A program made the translations under genes and the position numbers. 64,000 bases of DNA from Pterois miles. Its lineage: Eukaryota; Chordata; Actinopteri; Perciformes; Scorpaenidae. The notes below the pieces were generated by a model. That model was not told where the DNA came from. It saw only the letters and a program-made list of their open reading frames with translations, and searched no databases. Positions 25,701 to 37,700 of the stretch are shown in pieces; the stretch's first letter is position 1; each line of letters opens with the position of its first letter. Location of the stretch: contig CAMQGK010000299.1 in NCBI GenBank assembly GCA_947000775.1, positions 18,596,001-18,660,000 on the forward strand, read 5' to 3'.

Positions 25701-28700
25701 TCCAGTTCACCATCAGGAGAGTTACTGTAGCAGCCATGGTGCTGCGTTCATGTGTCCAGTTCACCGTCAGGAGAGTTACTGTAGCAGCCATGGTGCTGCG
25801 TTCACAGTCCCCAGTTCACTGTCAGGAGAGTTACTGTAGCAGCCACGGTGCTGCGTTCACTGTCCGCAGTTCACCGTCAGGAGAGTTACTGTAGCAGCCA
25901 CGGTGCTGCGTTCACTGTCCACAGTTCACCATCAGGAGAGTTACTTAGCCTGGCTCTGTTAAACTGCATAAAAAAAGAACTACATGTTATTTAGATGTGC
26001 TTAAAAAATATATGCACTATTTTAGAGTAAGTGTAATAGTCACATTCTTTACATTATTTAGACTTTTTTTTGATTGAAGTTTCAGTGTTTTTAAGTACAA
26101 AAAATTAAAATAATGTCATTACACATTATTTTTTATGTAAAAGTTAAACTAATGAGATACAACATGTTAATTAGTGAGCTTTAGTGTGCGTTAGTGCTGC
26201 CAGGTGTACTGGTTCACTTAGAGAAAGCCAGGCTAGCTATTTCCCTCTGCTTACAGTCTTTATGCTAAGCTAGGCTAATCACCCCCTGACTCCAGCTCCG
26301 CTCTGATATCAGTCTTCTCATCTCATTCTGGGAAAGAAAGCGATTAGTCATATTTAACTAAACATTCCTTTAATGATGGACGTGAGTTGACAGAACAACG
26401 TGACTTTCAGTCGGTGAAGCAGACGTGTTCAGGCCAGTTAATGTGGTTAAGTTGGGATGGAGGCCAATTCCTGAGTGTTTCTTGGAAAAATGTCTTTCTC
26501 TCTCACTTTATTAAAAGTTACAGGGTTCACTTCCAGCAGTGCATGTCCTGTGAACATTCATACATAACATGCACAGATAACGTGAGATTCACATCTGCTC
26601 ACTCAGACTGCGGCACTTTACATTCTCCTGCAGTCGTGTTGCAGTTTGCAGGGAACGAGTCACTGACAGCGTCATAAAACGTTATTTGCATCGGTCACAA
26701 TCTCAAGGTCCCTAAAATATATCTGCTGATTTCATGGCTGCTGCCAAACTGGTGACTTGCCAGGAGTTGTACTAGCCGTCTGTGAGCATCTGAAGAAGGC
26801 TGACAGTGGATGTCATTGTTGTACATAGCACGTATCAGACCTAATCTCTGCTCGGTGACCGTCATTGTTGTTTCTGAGTAGGTGTTAAAAACAGCGACTG
26901 GCCTGTGCCAGGTGTTAAATCCTCCCTGTGGAAACAGGAGCTCTAGGTACATGTGGATGGAACAGCGGCAGCCCTCCAAGTCGCTGCTAAATGATCCTCT
27001 TTTAATTTTATTTCCAAACACTACAGGAACACGCAAACACACCGCTTAGTAACGAAGATAAGGTCCTCTTCTCTCGGAGGTGAAAAAATAGCGAACAGAG
27101 CAGAAACGCTGCTGTAATTTTAGGTCGTACGTGACTAAATATGCTGACCCAGATTTAGTCACAGTGACTTAGCGCTTGAACACATCAGATCAATGGCTGC
27201 AGCTAAGAAGCATCTTCCTCCTCTGTGCATTCTGAGCAGAGGTCTCATTAAAACCAGCATCAGCAGGGAACACAACAACATAGATTTGCACTAAATTGGT
27301 CGGGTTTTTCTTGCACAACTGCAGAGCAAAACAGATTGTAAAACTCAGCTGTAACATGATGCGTGTAGCTGCTGATGGAGGTCAGCCATTCTTCAGAGCT
27401 CAGAGACTCTGCACTGTAAAAAGTTCTGCAGTGAGATGTAACACATTTGATCCCATACTTGTTTTTCCTTCTTTATAAACTTACGTCCACGCCTAGTGGA
27501 GAGCAAACTGTTTAAGTGCCGTGATTACAGACAAAGTCAATGCAAAGAGGCAAATGGCTGAAATATTTCAAATCTAGCGAGAAATTTGCGTTGGTCGAGA
27601 TTCTCCTGCTGTCGTCACTGATGTCTTAACATTGAATCAGAAATGGAGGAAAAAAGTAGTGCAGCCGTCTGTGGTCACCCAAAGCTACGATGGTACATCA
27701 TATCTGTATAAACCTGTCTACGTTATAAACAACAACATTGCCTCCACTTTGATGACGTTATCTTGAGTGTTGATGGAGCAGCTACATTAGCATAGCCTGG
27801 CGCTAGTCAAACCAAACTCCATTCAGAAAACAGGCATTTTATAAGTTGTTTGCTTGTTGACAGACCTGACAAAGCATGGATTCATTTTTTTTTTACAAAT
27901 CTGCATTGTTATGTAGTTATTTCGCCATCATTTTGATCTGTTTGCTGCAATTTAATCAAAGCAGTTTATTTTTGGTTCATGCCATCGCTTGGTCCTTGGC
28001 GTGAATGCAACATGCATAGGACTGTGTTTAAAGTAGTTTAGATGTTTTTCAGCTGAATATTGTTGCCTATAATATTTAGTTTGTTTGTAGGATCACAGTG
28101 TTTTCTCTCAGCGTCAGTGTGCATATTTTGCAGGATATAGATGTTTTTTAAAACCAGCGCTGTGGTTCGCCTGCAACACGTCACTGAAACAGAACAGAAC
28201 GCTCTGAAACAAGACAGAATAAAGCAGGATTTTGCAGCACTTAAATAATGAAAAAGCTGATCTGAGAAAAATCTTGAAAGAAGTTGATTTGCATTGAAAA
28301 CAGGACGAGATATTCATCTTATATCCCCACCAGTCTCCCCTTTACAGACATGCCCACTTTATGATAGTCCCAGTCAGTCTGGATCAAGTCATAGTCAAGT
28401 CAACACTCTGACACACTGACAGTTTGCCATGTTCTGATTGGAGCAGATTTTTATGTTAAAGTCAGAACCTGTGAGGGTTTCTGGACAATATCTGTTATTG
28501 TTTTGCATTGTTCATTGATTTACAATAATAATTTTATACACACATTTGCATAAAGCAGCATATTTATCCACTCCATGTGGATAAGAGTGCAAAATACTTG
28601 ACAAATCTCCCTTTAAGGTTCATTTTGAACAGATAAAAATTGTGTAATTCATTTGTGATTAATCATGATTAACTATGGACAATCATGCAAAAAAAATCAA

Positions 28701-31700
28701 CTTACAGTAGGGGGATAATAAGGGATAAGGGATAATAGTAAGGGATAATTAGTCATTAATGCAAACTAAACCCTGACAGGACGTTTCACATCGGGGTCAC
28801 ATCACTCTGACGAGGTTTATTTCACAGCAGTGACCTGCTAGCTGGACATTATCCTGCTTATTACACAGCTACTTACTAAAGAAATCAATAATTCGTCACA
28901 AAAATGGTCCTCCAGAGTCCGACATCAGAACTGTAGCAATGGCCTGTTGAAATAATCTAATCCTCTAATAACGCAATGATTGACCAATCAGAATCGAGTA
29001 TACACCAAAGCCAGGTAATAAATAATAGTAGAGTCATTTATACTTATTATTATTATTATAGGTACTGATAACTGATTATACTTACGATTTCTCACTTTCA
29101 GTGCTTCTACTTGTATCAGAGTATTTCTACAGTGTGATATTAATACTGTTACTTCAATAAATGAGCTGAATACTTTGTCCTCTTCTTGCAGTACTGTGAG
29201 CAGCACACAGTAATACTGTATGAAAGGCGAATTAATTCTGGCGTTAACTCAGTCTCTTCCACAAACAAATCTATTCACTAACGACTCATAAATCCTGAGT
29301 GTTTCTGAGATGAACCAGACAACTGGCAGATTACCACAACTTTCCACATCCCCAACACTCCCGCCCACCTTCATAATCGGGAGTATTCAGGTGAGCAGTT
29401 GTACCTGTGTTCTGAAAACATGGCAAAGTTTTCTGTCACCTCATTATAATTGAAAATAACTTGTTTAAACTTGTTAAAGTCATCAAAACTGTAAACTGGA
29501 GCAACTTCTGAGACGTTGCGGGCCGTCGACACACCGAGGAGCAGCGGATGCCAGTTTTCACGCTGGGTGTGTGTGTTCTGGCTCGCTTCTGTTTGGTTCT
29601 GCAGAGTGAGACACCTCGAGGGTTTACAGAGGACCGCTGTTTGGAACGAGGTCTGAAGACAGAACAATAATCTACTTTCCATGTCCAACTTACTGCAGGA
29701 ACAAAAACAGCTCCTCACATCACTTTTACATCTTTCCCTTTTGTCTCTTCGGTCTTTGATGTTCCCGTCTACGAGCCCACATGCATCCATGAATTAATAT
29801 TCAATGAGTGCTGCGCCCGCTGCGCTCCAGCTCATTCAACAACAAAAAAAGGCGTTGCGTTCCTTGTGAATGAGCAGGAGGGTAAGCCGGGGTGAGGGTT
29901 TCGCCACCCTGCTGACCGCGAGCACTACTCAAAATAAAACTACACCCTCCTCATCCTCCTCTTCATCCTCGATCCACTTTGACTGGCGCAACACCAGACA
30001 ACTCACAGCCAGCCAGTGGCATCCATGTAAACACACAAACGTATATATGAGAATCTGCTGGCCTCCCTCTGGGGGCCATTAAGGGAAAGTCAAGCTTGGC
30101 AACTAATGGTGAAGAGGGCAAGAGACGTGCAATAACAGCGAGCTATACGCCAGGCTGAGTCACGAGCCCAGAGGAGGGCGTGCATCACCACGGGCGCCTG
30201 TCACGAATCGGCGGCTGAGCGGTCTGGACAACGCCCCCTGGACGCCCGTCATCCCCTCCGAGCATATGTTTGACAACATGCTGTAATCATCTCAGAGAGC
30301 ATCGGTCCTATCGAGGAGCTTGAGCTGATCAGCATGACTCGCATGTCCTGATCGCTCCAATTAGGCTTCTTTCCAGACTCAGCGAGTCTCAGCAACTTTA
30401 ACCTAAAGTGCTTTTTGGACTGGTTTTGATCTTTAGACCTGATTTTTTTTCCACTCATTAGATTTTATTTTGCCTTTTTTGAGGCGTATTTATTATGTCA
30501 GCTCATGCGTTCATTATATTATATCATGTCAACATGAGAGACAGTGTGCCATATCCTGAATATTTTGGTGATAGCCACGTTGGTTGGATTAACCATGGAT
30601 GTGTTCAGTACAGACAACAGTAGGGTTACTACTCTGTTCTTTCTACAACCCAGTCCCCAAGAAAAAATGTTGGCTTTGAATATTTCTATAAACCACAGAT
30701 ACGCTGAATGTAGGGATGCTAATTCAGAGTCTTTTTTTGTTCACCGATAAAACTGAGTTTTCCCTGCAGAGAGAATTACGAGGCCCCTCGTCTCCAGCTT
30801 TCAACAAAACCTTACTGGTGTCTTCATGGAAACACTATTTCCTAACATGCATTGTTAGGTTAGGTTGTTACATTGTTAGGTTAGGTTGTTACATTGTTAG
30901 GTTAGGTTGTTACATTGTTAGGTTAGGTTGTTATGGTTGTTGCATTACATTGTTACATTATATTGTTGCCTTACATTGTTACATTACATTGTTGCCTTAC
31001 ATTGTTGCGCTACACTGTTGCATTACGTTGTTAGGTTACATTGTTAGGTTACATTGTTAGGTTACATTGTGAGGTTACGTTGTTGTGTTACGTTGTTAGA
31101 TGTTGTTAGGTTACGTTGTTAGGTTACGTTGTTATGTTACGTTGTTATGTTACGTTGTTATGTTACGTTGTTAGATGTTGTTAGGTTACGTTGTTATGTT
31201 ACGTTGTTAGGTTACGTTGTTAGATGTTGTTAGGTTACGTTGTTAGATGTTGTTAGGTTTCGTTGTTATGTTACGTTGTTAGGTTATGTTGTTATGTTAC
31301 GTTGTTATGTTACGTTGTTAGGTTACGTTGTTAGGTTACGTTGTTAGGTTACGTTGTTAGGTTGAACACAAACATGATCTTTTACCCTAAACCAAGTAAT
31401 ATTGTTGCCTTAAATCTAACTAATCGTTTCACATTAACCACACGTCATTGTGTGTTTTTGTGTGTGATGAAACTTTCTTTTCAGAAACATCGTCATTCAA
31501 CGTATCTCATGGTTTGCAGAGACGTATGAAATGCCAACATTTCTCTGAGTTGTGTTTTTACTTAAAATAACAAAAATAGCTATTTCATTCCCCTATTTCA
31601 TACTTTAAAGGCCATTTAAAGGGATTGTTGCACAGTTACAAGTGCTGTCAGTGCCTACGGTATATAACATATAATAAAAACTTTAATAATGCAGTGGTCA

Positions 31701-34700
31701 CTATAAGCAGATATTTTATTGGAGGACTGAATATTTTATGGCCAAAAACAAATGACTGGAACATCTATCTTCAAATCCCTTTCTTTATTAGGACAGCTTT
31801 TATTAGTTTCTTGTGGTTTTACTTTTCCATCCTTGTAGCCTAAATTTATATTCTCTCTCGTTTTTAACTTTTTAATCTCCCGTGTTTGATGATCATATTG
31901 TTTGTTTTCCAATACTTCAGGCTGTATTCTTTCTGTTAGTATTACTGTGTTATTATTCACTAATTTGTGACCAAAAGGGGTTAAAATGGTTGACTGTATC
32001 TGTCCTGATATGATCACTTTGACTTGTTCTGATTCAAAAACAGTGAAACTAAGCCAACACACTTCTACGGCTCAGAAACTTAAGTGTAGGATTTGTGACA
32101 ATCTAATTCTGGTAGTTTACCTACTAACCTGATTCATGGAAGAGCTGTTTCATAGTATTTCCTTTTCATAGTACTGCTATTCAAGGCAGGGACACGTTCA
32201 AACCACCGACACAGAGCATGTCGGCTTTACTTCGGTTTAGCATTTTTAGTAGCAGCGTTTATTTTTAGATGTTGGCTGGAACTTTATCACAGACATTAAG
32301 GCTTGTAGCTGCAGTGATAACCAAGCACTTTTACTCCTTCGAGGTACTTGTACTTTACTTCTTTTCATGGCGCTTTCTTCTCTTATCTGACAGCTTTAAT
32401 TACTTTACAAATTAAGATTTTTACACACAAAACACACGAAGCGTTTATAAAATCAGATGATTTATTATAAATCAAACTACCTGACAGTTTATACAGATGA
32501 AAGGATTAATCCATTAATAAATTAGTCAACAGAGAAAATGAATTTTCATATATTTGTTATTGTTATTATATCTTGTTCTGATCGTCATCACTATTATGTC
32601 ACCATATTATTTCTTTATATTAAATAAGTCAAATAAGGTTTTTGACTCTTCATGCACAGTTTATGTATTTTTGTTATGTTTGTGTAGTCTTAATTTGTGC
32701 TCAATAAATAAATAATCATGTGTCATGCAAAAACATGTGGTTCCAGATTTGCTGATTTCCATCTAATGATATTAATTTATATTAATGTAGTAGTAATCAT
32801 CGTCCACCTCTTATCCAGGGTCAAGTCTCAGGGGCAACAGGGGCACCAAAATAAAAATTAATTTATTATTGGAGAAAAAAATCAGCAGATTAATCCATAA
32901 TGACAATAATCATTAGTTAATAAATCCTTGCTTTTACATTAATGAACAAGTAATAATAATCTATAGCAGTAATAATAGTAGAGCAGTCACATTAGACTGA
33001 TTATACTAACACACAGTGTGGTATTAGCACTAAGGATCTGATAACTGAATATTTCCACCACTGTCTCTCCTTTAATAATCCACGAATAATCTGCTGGTCT
33101 ACGGGTCAAGATGAGGGCTTCATACGTCGAAGCTTAATACGTCGAGTTTTGAGTCCAGTTTGTGACTCATGCTTTCTGTAACTGGAGCAGAGACAAAAAT
33201 TTGCATGACTCTTCCTCCTCCTCCTCATCTTCTTCTTCTTCTCCGAATCCAATCTGAGATCATTTTACTTGTCTATAAATCTTTTCATGGATTTGTCTTT
33301 GGCCTTGGAGCTGATCTGCGGCTGAAATACGTCCCAGATCTTCAGCCTCTTTCTGTACCAGCGACTTGAACTCTGCAGTAATCTCCCTCTGGATCTGAGG
33401 ACAGCAGCTACATCCACTCAGGCTTTAAGTGCCCACTCCAGCCGCACCGCTAACCTTCCTCTAAAGCCACTTACTATCGTCCTAATACCACTTACACTAC
33501 TAGTGCTACTGCTTCCTCCGTCTTCTCAGAGATTAACCTTGTTTCTCATCGTTCTTCATTACCATTACTGTACTTCCCTTTGCTTTTATGTATTGAATGT
33601 TATTCGTCTAATTACTGTTATACAAAAAGCACATGTGACATTTCACCGTTATTTATCTATTTAAAGCCATTTTCTCATGAATGCGTTTCTAGAGCTGTGA
33701 CATCTTATGAAACCGGGTTTAGTACGTAGAAATAGAGGAGCTGATGGCGTTCTTGTCTCCTGGTGGCAGTGAATCTGTCACCAACAACACGGAGTGGAAG
33801 ATAATTTGGTCGCAGCGTCTTCAGTCTGTATCTCCCCACCATCTTTGGTTACACTATTTTGGCTTGTGATGCCCCGTCAAGCAATTCAAAATTTTACAAG
33901 CTTTTCAGCAGCTCCACAAAACATCCAACCTCTAAACAACAATAAAAACTGAAATGTTTCCTATTAAAAAAAAAAATGGATAATATCGAACATGTGCTTG
34001 TGGTTAAAATGCTTCATTTGCTGGGATGTGTTGAAATGAGCAGAGAAGCAGATACTAGTGGAACATACACTCAAGTACTGTACTTGAGTATGATGTTGAT
34101 GTACTTTACTGGAGTATTTTCCATTTTCTGTTACTTTATACTTCTACTCCACTACAGAGGGACATTTATTACATTTATTTGACAGTTGTAGAGGTAATTT
34201 GCTCTGCAGACTGAAATCCAAACCAACATGAAAACATGGAAACATGGAAACTAACCGGTTAACCGGAGGTCCGGAGTCAGGCCGGACTGCGCTACAGTGG
34301 AAACCACTGATCATGATCACATCTGTCCGGGTCAAATGGATCATATTAGCAGATGATTATTATCACTGAGTATTTGTTGATGTGCTTCATTTCTCATGCA
34401 GATTACATCTAATCGACACTTGTGTATTTATTGCATGAAGGCAACATCATGACGGATCGTTTCGCTGTGTGCTGGCTCGCTGCCGATTCTTCTTCCTTTT
34501 TCCCCTCACCAAGGGCGGATGCATGCAGATGAACGGCATGTACGCATTTTCTGTCATTTACGCATTTTTAAAATTATTTGTTGGAGAGGGAGTTTTTCAG
34601 TGTTGAAAGGGGAGACAGATGAGGGCTCCAGGCTGGATTCGAACCTGGAACAAGACTGCATGTGTGCTGCACAGCTGGTTAAGGACTTACCTGAATGCTT

Positions 34701-37700
34701 CGAAGCTTTGATTGTTGTCATGGTAATCAAACTTTTGTTTTTTATAAGTATAATAATGTATAAATCACAAAATAGCCCAAGAAATAAGGACCAAGCGTAA
34801 TTCAACATTAACCATTATTAGTTATTTTTAGATGGAAATCACTGTTTGTAGTGTGTAGAGGTGTATGAATACAGTACAGTCTGAATATGTTCGAATATTA
34901 CTCACCGAAGTTTCAAAGCCCAAAATCGGTATTCGGGACGGCCCTAGGATCGTCCGTGTTTCACTTTGGGGGCTTTACGTGACGAGGAATTATCAATCCA
35001 TTTGATGAGGGCGGCTTCGACCACAGACCCTTTCCTCATGCGCAGTCATTTTATTATTCAGAGAAAATGACTTTCCATTTCTCGTCACGATTTTAACGCA
35101 TACGCAGCCTCAGATATCCAGCCCAGAAAGCAGACGGTCCGTGAGGCAAAGCATCATGGGAGTATTCTCTCACTCATCACTTACTGTCAACTGCTTATCT
35201 GGCCAACAAGCTCCAGCAGGGACCCCAAACTTCCCTTTCCTGGGCCACATCAACCAGCTCTGACTGGGGGATCCCGAGGCGTTCCCAGACCGGTGTGGAG
35301 AAATAATCTCTCCACCTAGTCCTGGGTCTTCCCCGGGGCCTCCTCCCAGCTGGTCGTACCTGGAACACCTCCCTAGGGAGGCCCCTAGGGGGCATCCTCA
35401 CCAGACAGAGGGAGAGAGATTTCACTCTCTGCTCAGGTGACCTTTATGTATAATTTTGAGGTACTTGACAGCTGTAGTTACTCAGCGGATTGAACTTTTA
35501 CAATAAAACATGATCAATTACGATGCTTTTGTTCCATGTAAAAGGCATTTTAGTCTATAATTCAGTCACCATTGAGCAATCCATCCTGCAGACTGGACCA
35601 AAGTGGTGGGCCGACCCTCTGATCTGCGGCGTTAGCGTGGCTGAACATGCAAAGTGATGCTAAAATCTGGCCTCCCATCAGCGCCTCCACTGCTGCTCAC
35701 TGAGCTCCGTCAGACCCTTTGCTGCTGTTTAATGTTTGCTGAATAACATTACTGTGAAAGAAATCACTTGTGTTCACATTAGGTGTCCTTAATGCAACAG
35801 CATGCAAACAAACTGATGCTTTCAGCTCAAAGTGATGAATAGAAAACCCTGAAGAGGATTCAGGAAGGTCGCAGTGTTTTTCTACCTTTGTCATAAGCAG
35901 CACTTTGTGCAGAATAATGAAGCATTTATATAATGAAGCGACAGCAAACAGCTCCATTAAACGTCCTCCTTGTTTCCTCCTCTGACCTCACCGGTGAAAA
36001 ATATCAAATATTTAATAATAATTAATAATGAATCCATGCCAAAAATACACCTTAAAGTTAAAGCTTCATTTGTAATCCATGACTTCACGAATGATCATGG
36101 AAGATTTTAAGGTGCGACGCTGCACGTTTTTCATACAGTGGTTTAAATTACATGTCTTTAAAGACAAAAACTAAAATAAATATGCATTCTGGGTTTTTCA
36201 CACCACAGAAAACAATGTTACCAACCACCCAGCCAAACAAAAAAATATAGAAAATTAGCTTTCCAAATTATGGAAAAACAGGCAGTATTCTCTGCTGTAG
36301 GTTTACATGTCCCCCCTGTCAGTGTGGGTTTTCTCCGGGTTCTCCAGTTTCCTCCCACAGTCCAAAGACATGCAGGTTAACTGATGGCTCTAAATAGGTG
36401 TGAATGTGAGCGTGAATGGTTGTCTCTGTGTACCCGATGATGGACCGGCGACCAGTCCTGGATGAACCCCGCCTTCACCCAGTGTCAGCTGGGATCAGCT
36501 CCAGGTCCCCTAACGGGATTAGCTCTTACAGCCACCAAACTTTCCAATTTCATTCCTCTCTTTACTCTGAAGGGTTTTTACAGAGGAGTTTGTTCATATA
36601 TCATTCATAGCCTCATTTATACAACATTTTATTCTCATTTACGTGACAGTATTTTCTGATTTATGGAGTGATAAAAAGAGATGTGTAAAATCTCCTCTGT
36701 AAAAACCGATAAACTAAGAGCATCTGTCTCCACAGTAAATCATCTGTTGAGTAATTGATGGTTATTTATTTGTGCTGTGGAACATAAACGCTATGAAATG
36801 ATCAGAAATGAACTTTTCTTTCTCGTTCACAGCATCACCTCCCTCCATCTCTCTCTCTTTATAAAACGAGTCAGGAAGCCGACAGCAGAGCCTAACTTTA
36901 TTTGGAAAATGCTCTTCTCGTCCTAAACTGGTCCTAAATCAATATTAGATTATTTTCTTATTTTATGAATGAAGGGGTACAGCTTCGCCAATCAGCGCCA
37001 GTCATCCCTGCACACCCCACCCTGTAATCTGGTCCTAAATCAATACTAGAGTACTTCCTTGTATATGTATGAAGTGGTACACGAGTAGCCGTGGCGCTGT
37101 GTGCCATCCCTGCAAACTCCACCCTGAAAGTTCCTGTACTTTTACTAAATACTACCCCAGACCAGGAACGATTTGAGGGTAAAAAGACCCCGTAAAATGT
37201 CAGTCGAAACGCAGTGAGTTCCTCTAAAACTACTTAGTTCCTGCAGTGGAAACAGGTCTTAAGTGAATCTGCTCTAAATCCTCCTGAAGTCATCATTTTG
37301 CATCGTGAAACTTTTTTCCCACTATTGACCTTCGGCAGTAAAGTCAGCTGATGGGAGGTCTTTTTTTAGGCTTTTCGGCTGCACTTGAATGGAGATCATG
37401 TTAATCCTGAAGGTGAAATGAACCTTGCAGTGTCAAATTGCTGGTGAACTGAATTATAACCCAGCTCACTCGCTCCTCAGGCTCCTTTGGGGGGTTTTTC
37501 ACTTTAAATTAGCGAGAAACACATTTACTGTGTTGACTGTGCTGAGCTTGAATTACATTCAGAAATCAATATAAGTCACAGATCCATATTTGATTAGAAT
37601 CACATCCATTTTAAACTTCTTTATTTTGTATTTATGGAGATTATAGTTGTTTTTAGTTATAGGACTCATTGTTTTACATTAAAAACATTAATTAATCATG

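Noticed and set aside
24536..25839. Several overlapping open frames of 86-106 codons with a repeating [16 protein letters not shown] peptide
   Set aside because: They come from the 55-bp minisatellite, which lacks stops in some frames and rotates frame each unit. No gene signal is present.
26695..27042. 115-codon minus-strand frame inside intron 4
   Set aside because: No match to class B receptor segments or any other family I recognise; it could not join crhr1 exons in frame with clear splice sites.
29371..29790. 139-codon minus-strand frame
   Set aside because: No recognisable family, composition like neighbouring intron, and no conserved motif.
30850..31363. Interstitial telomere repeat
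   Set aside because: Units contain ttaggttagg but not tandem TTAGGG, and the main unit is 13 bases with cgttg.
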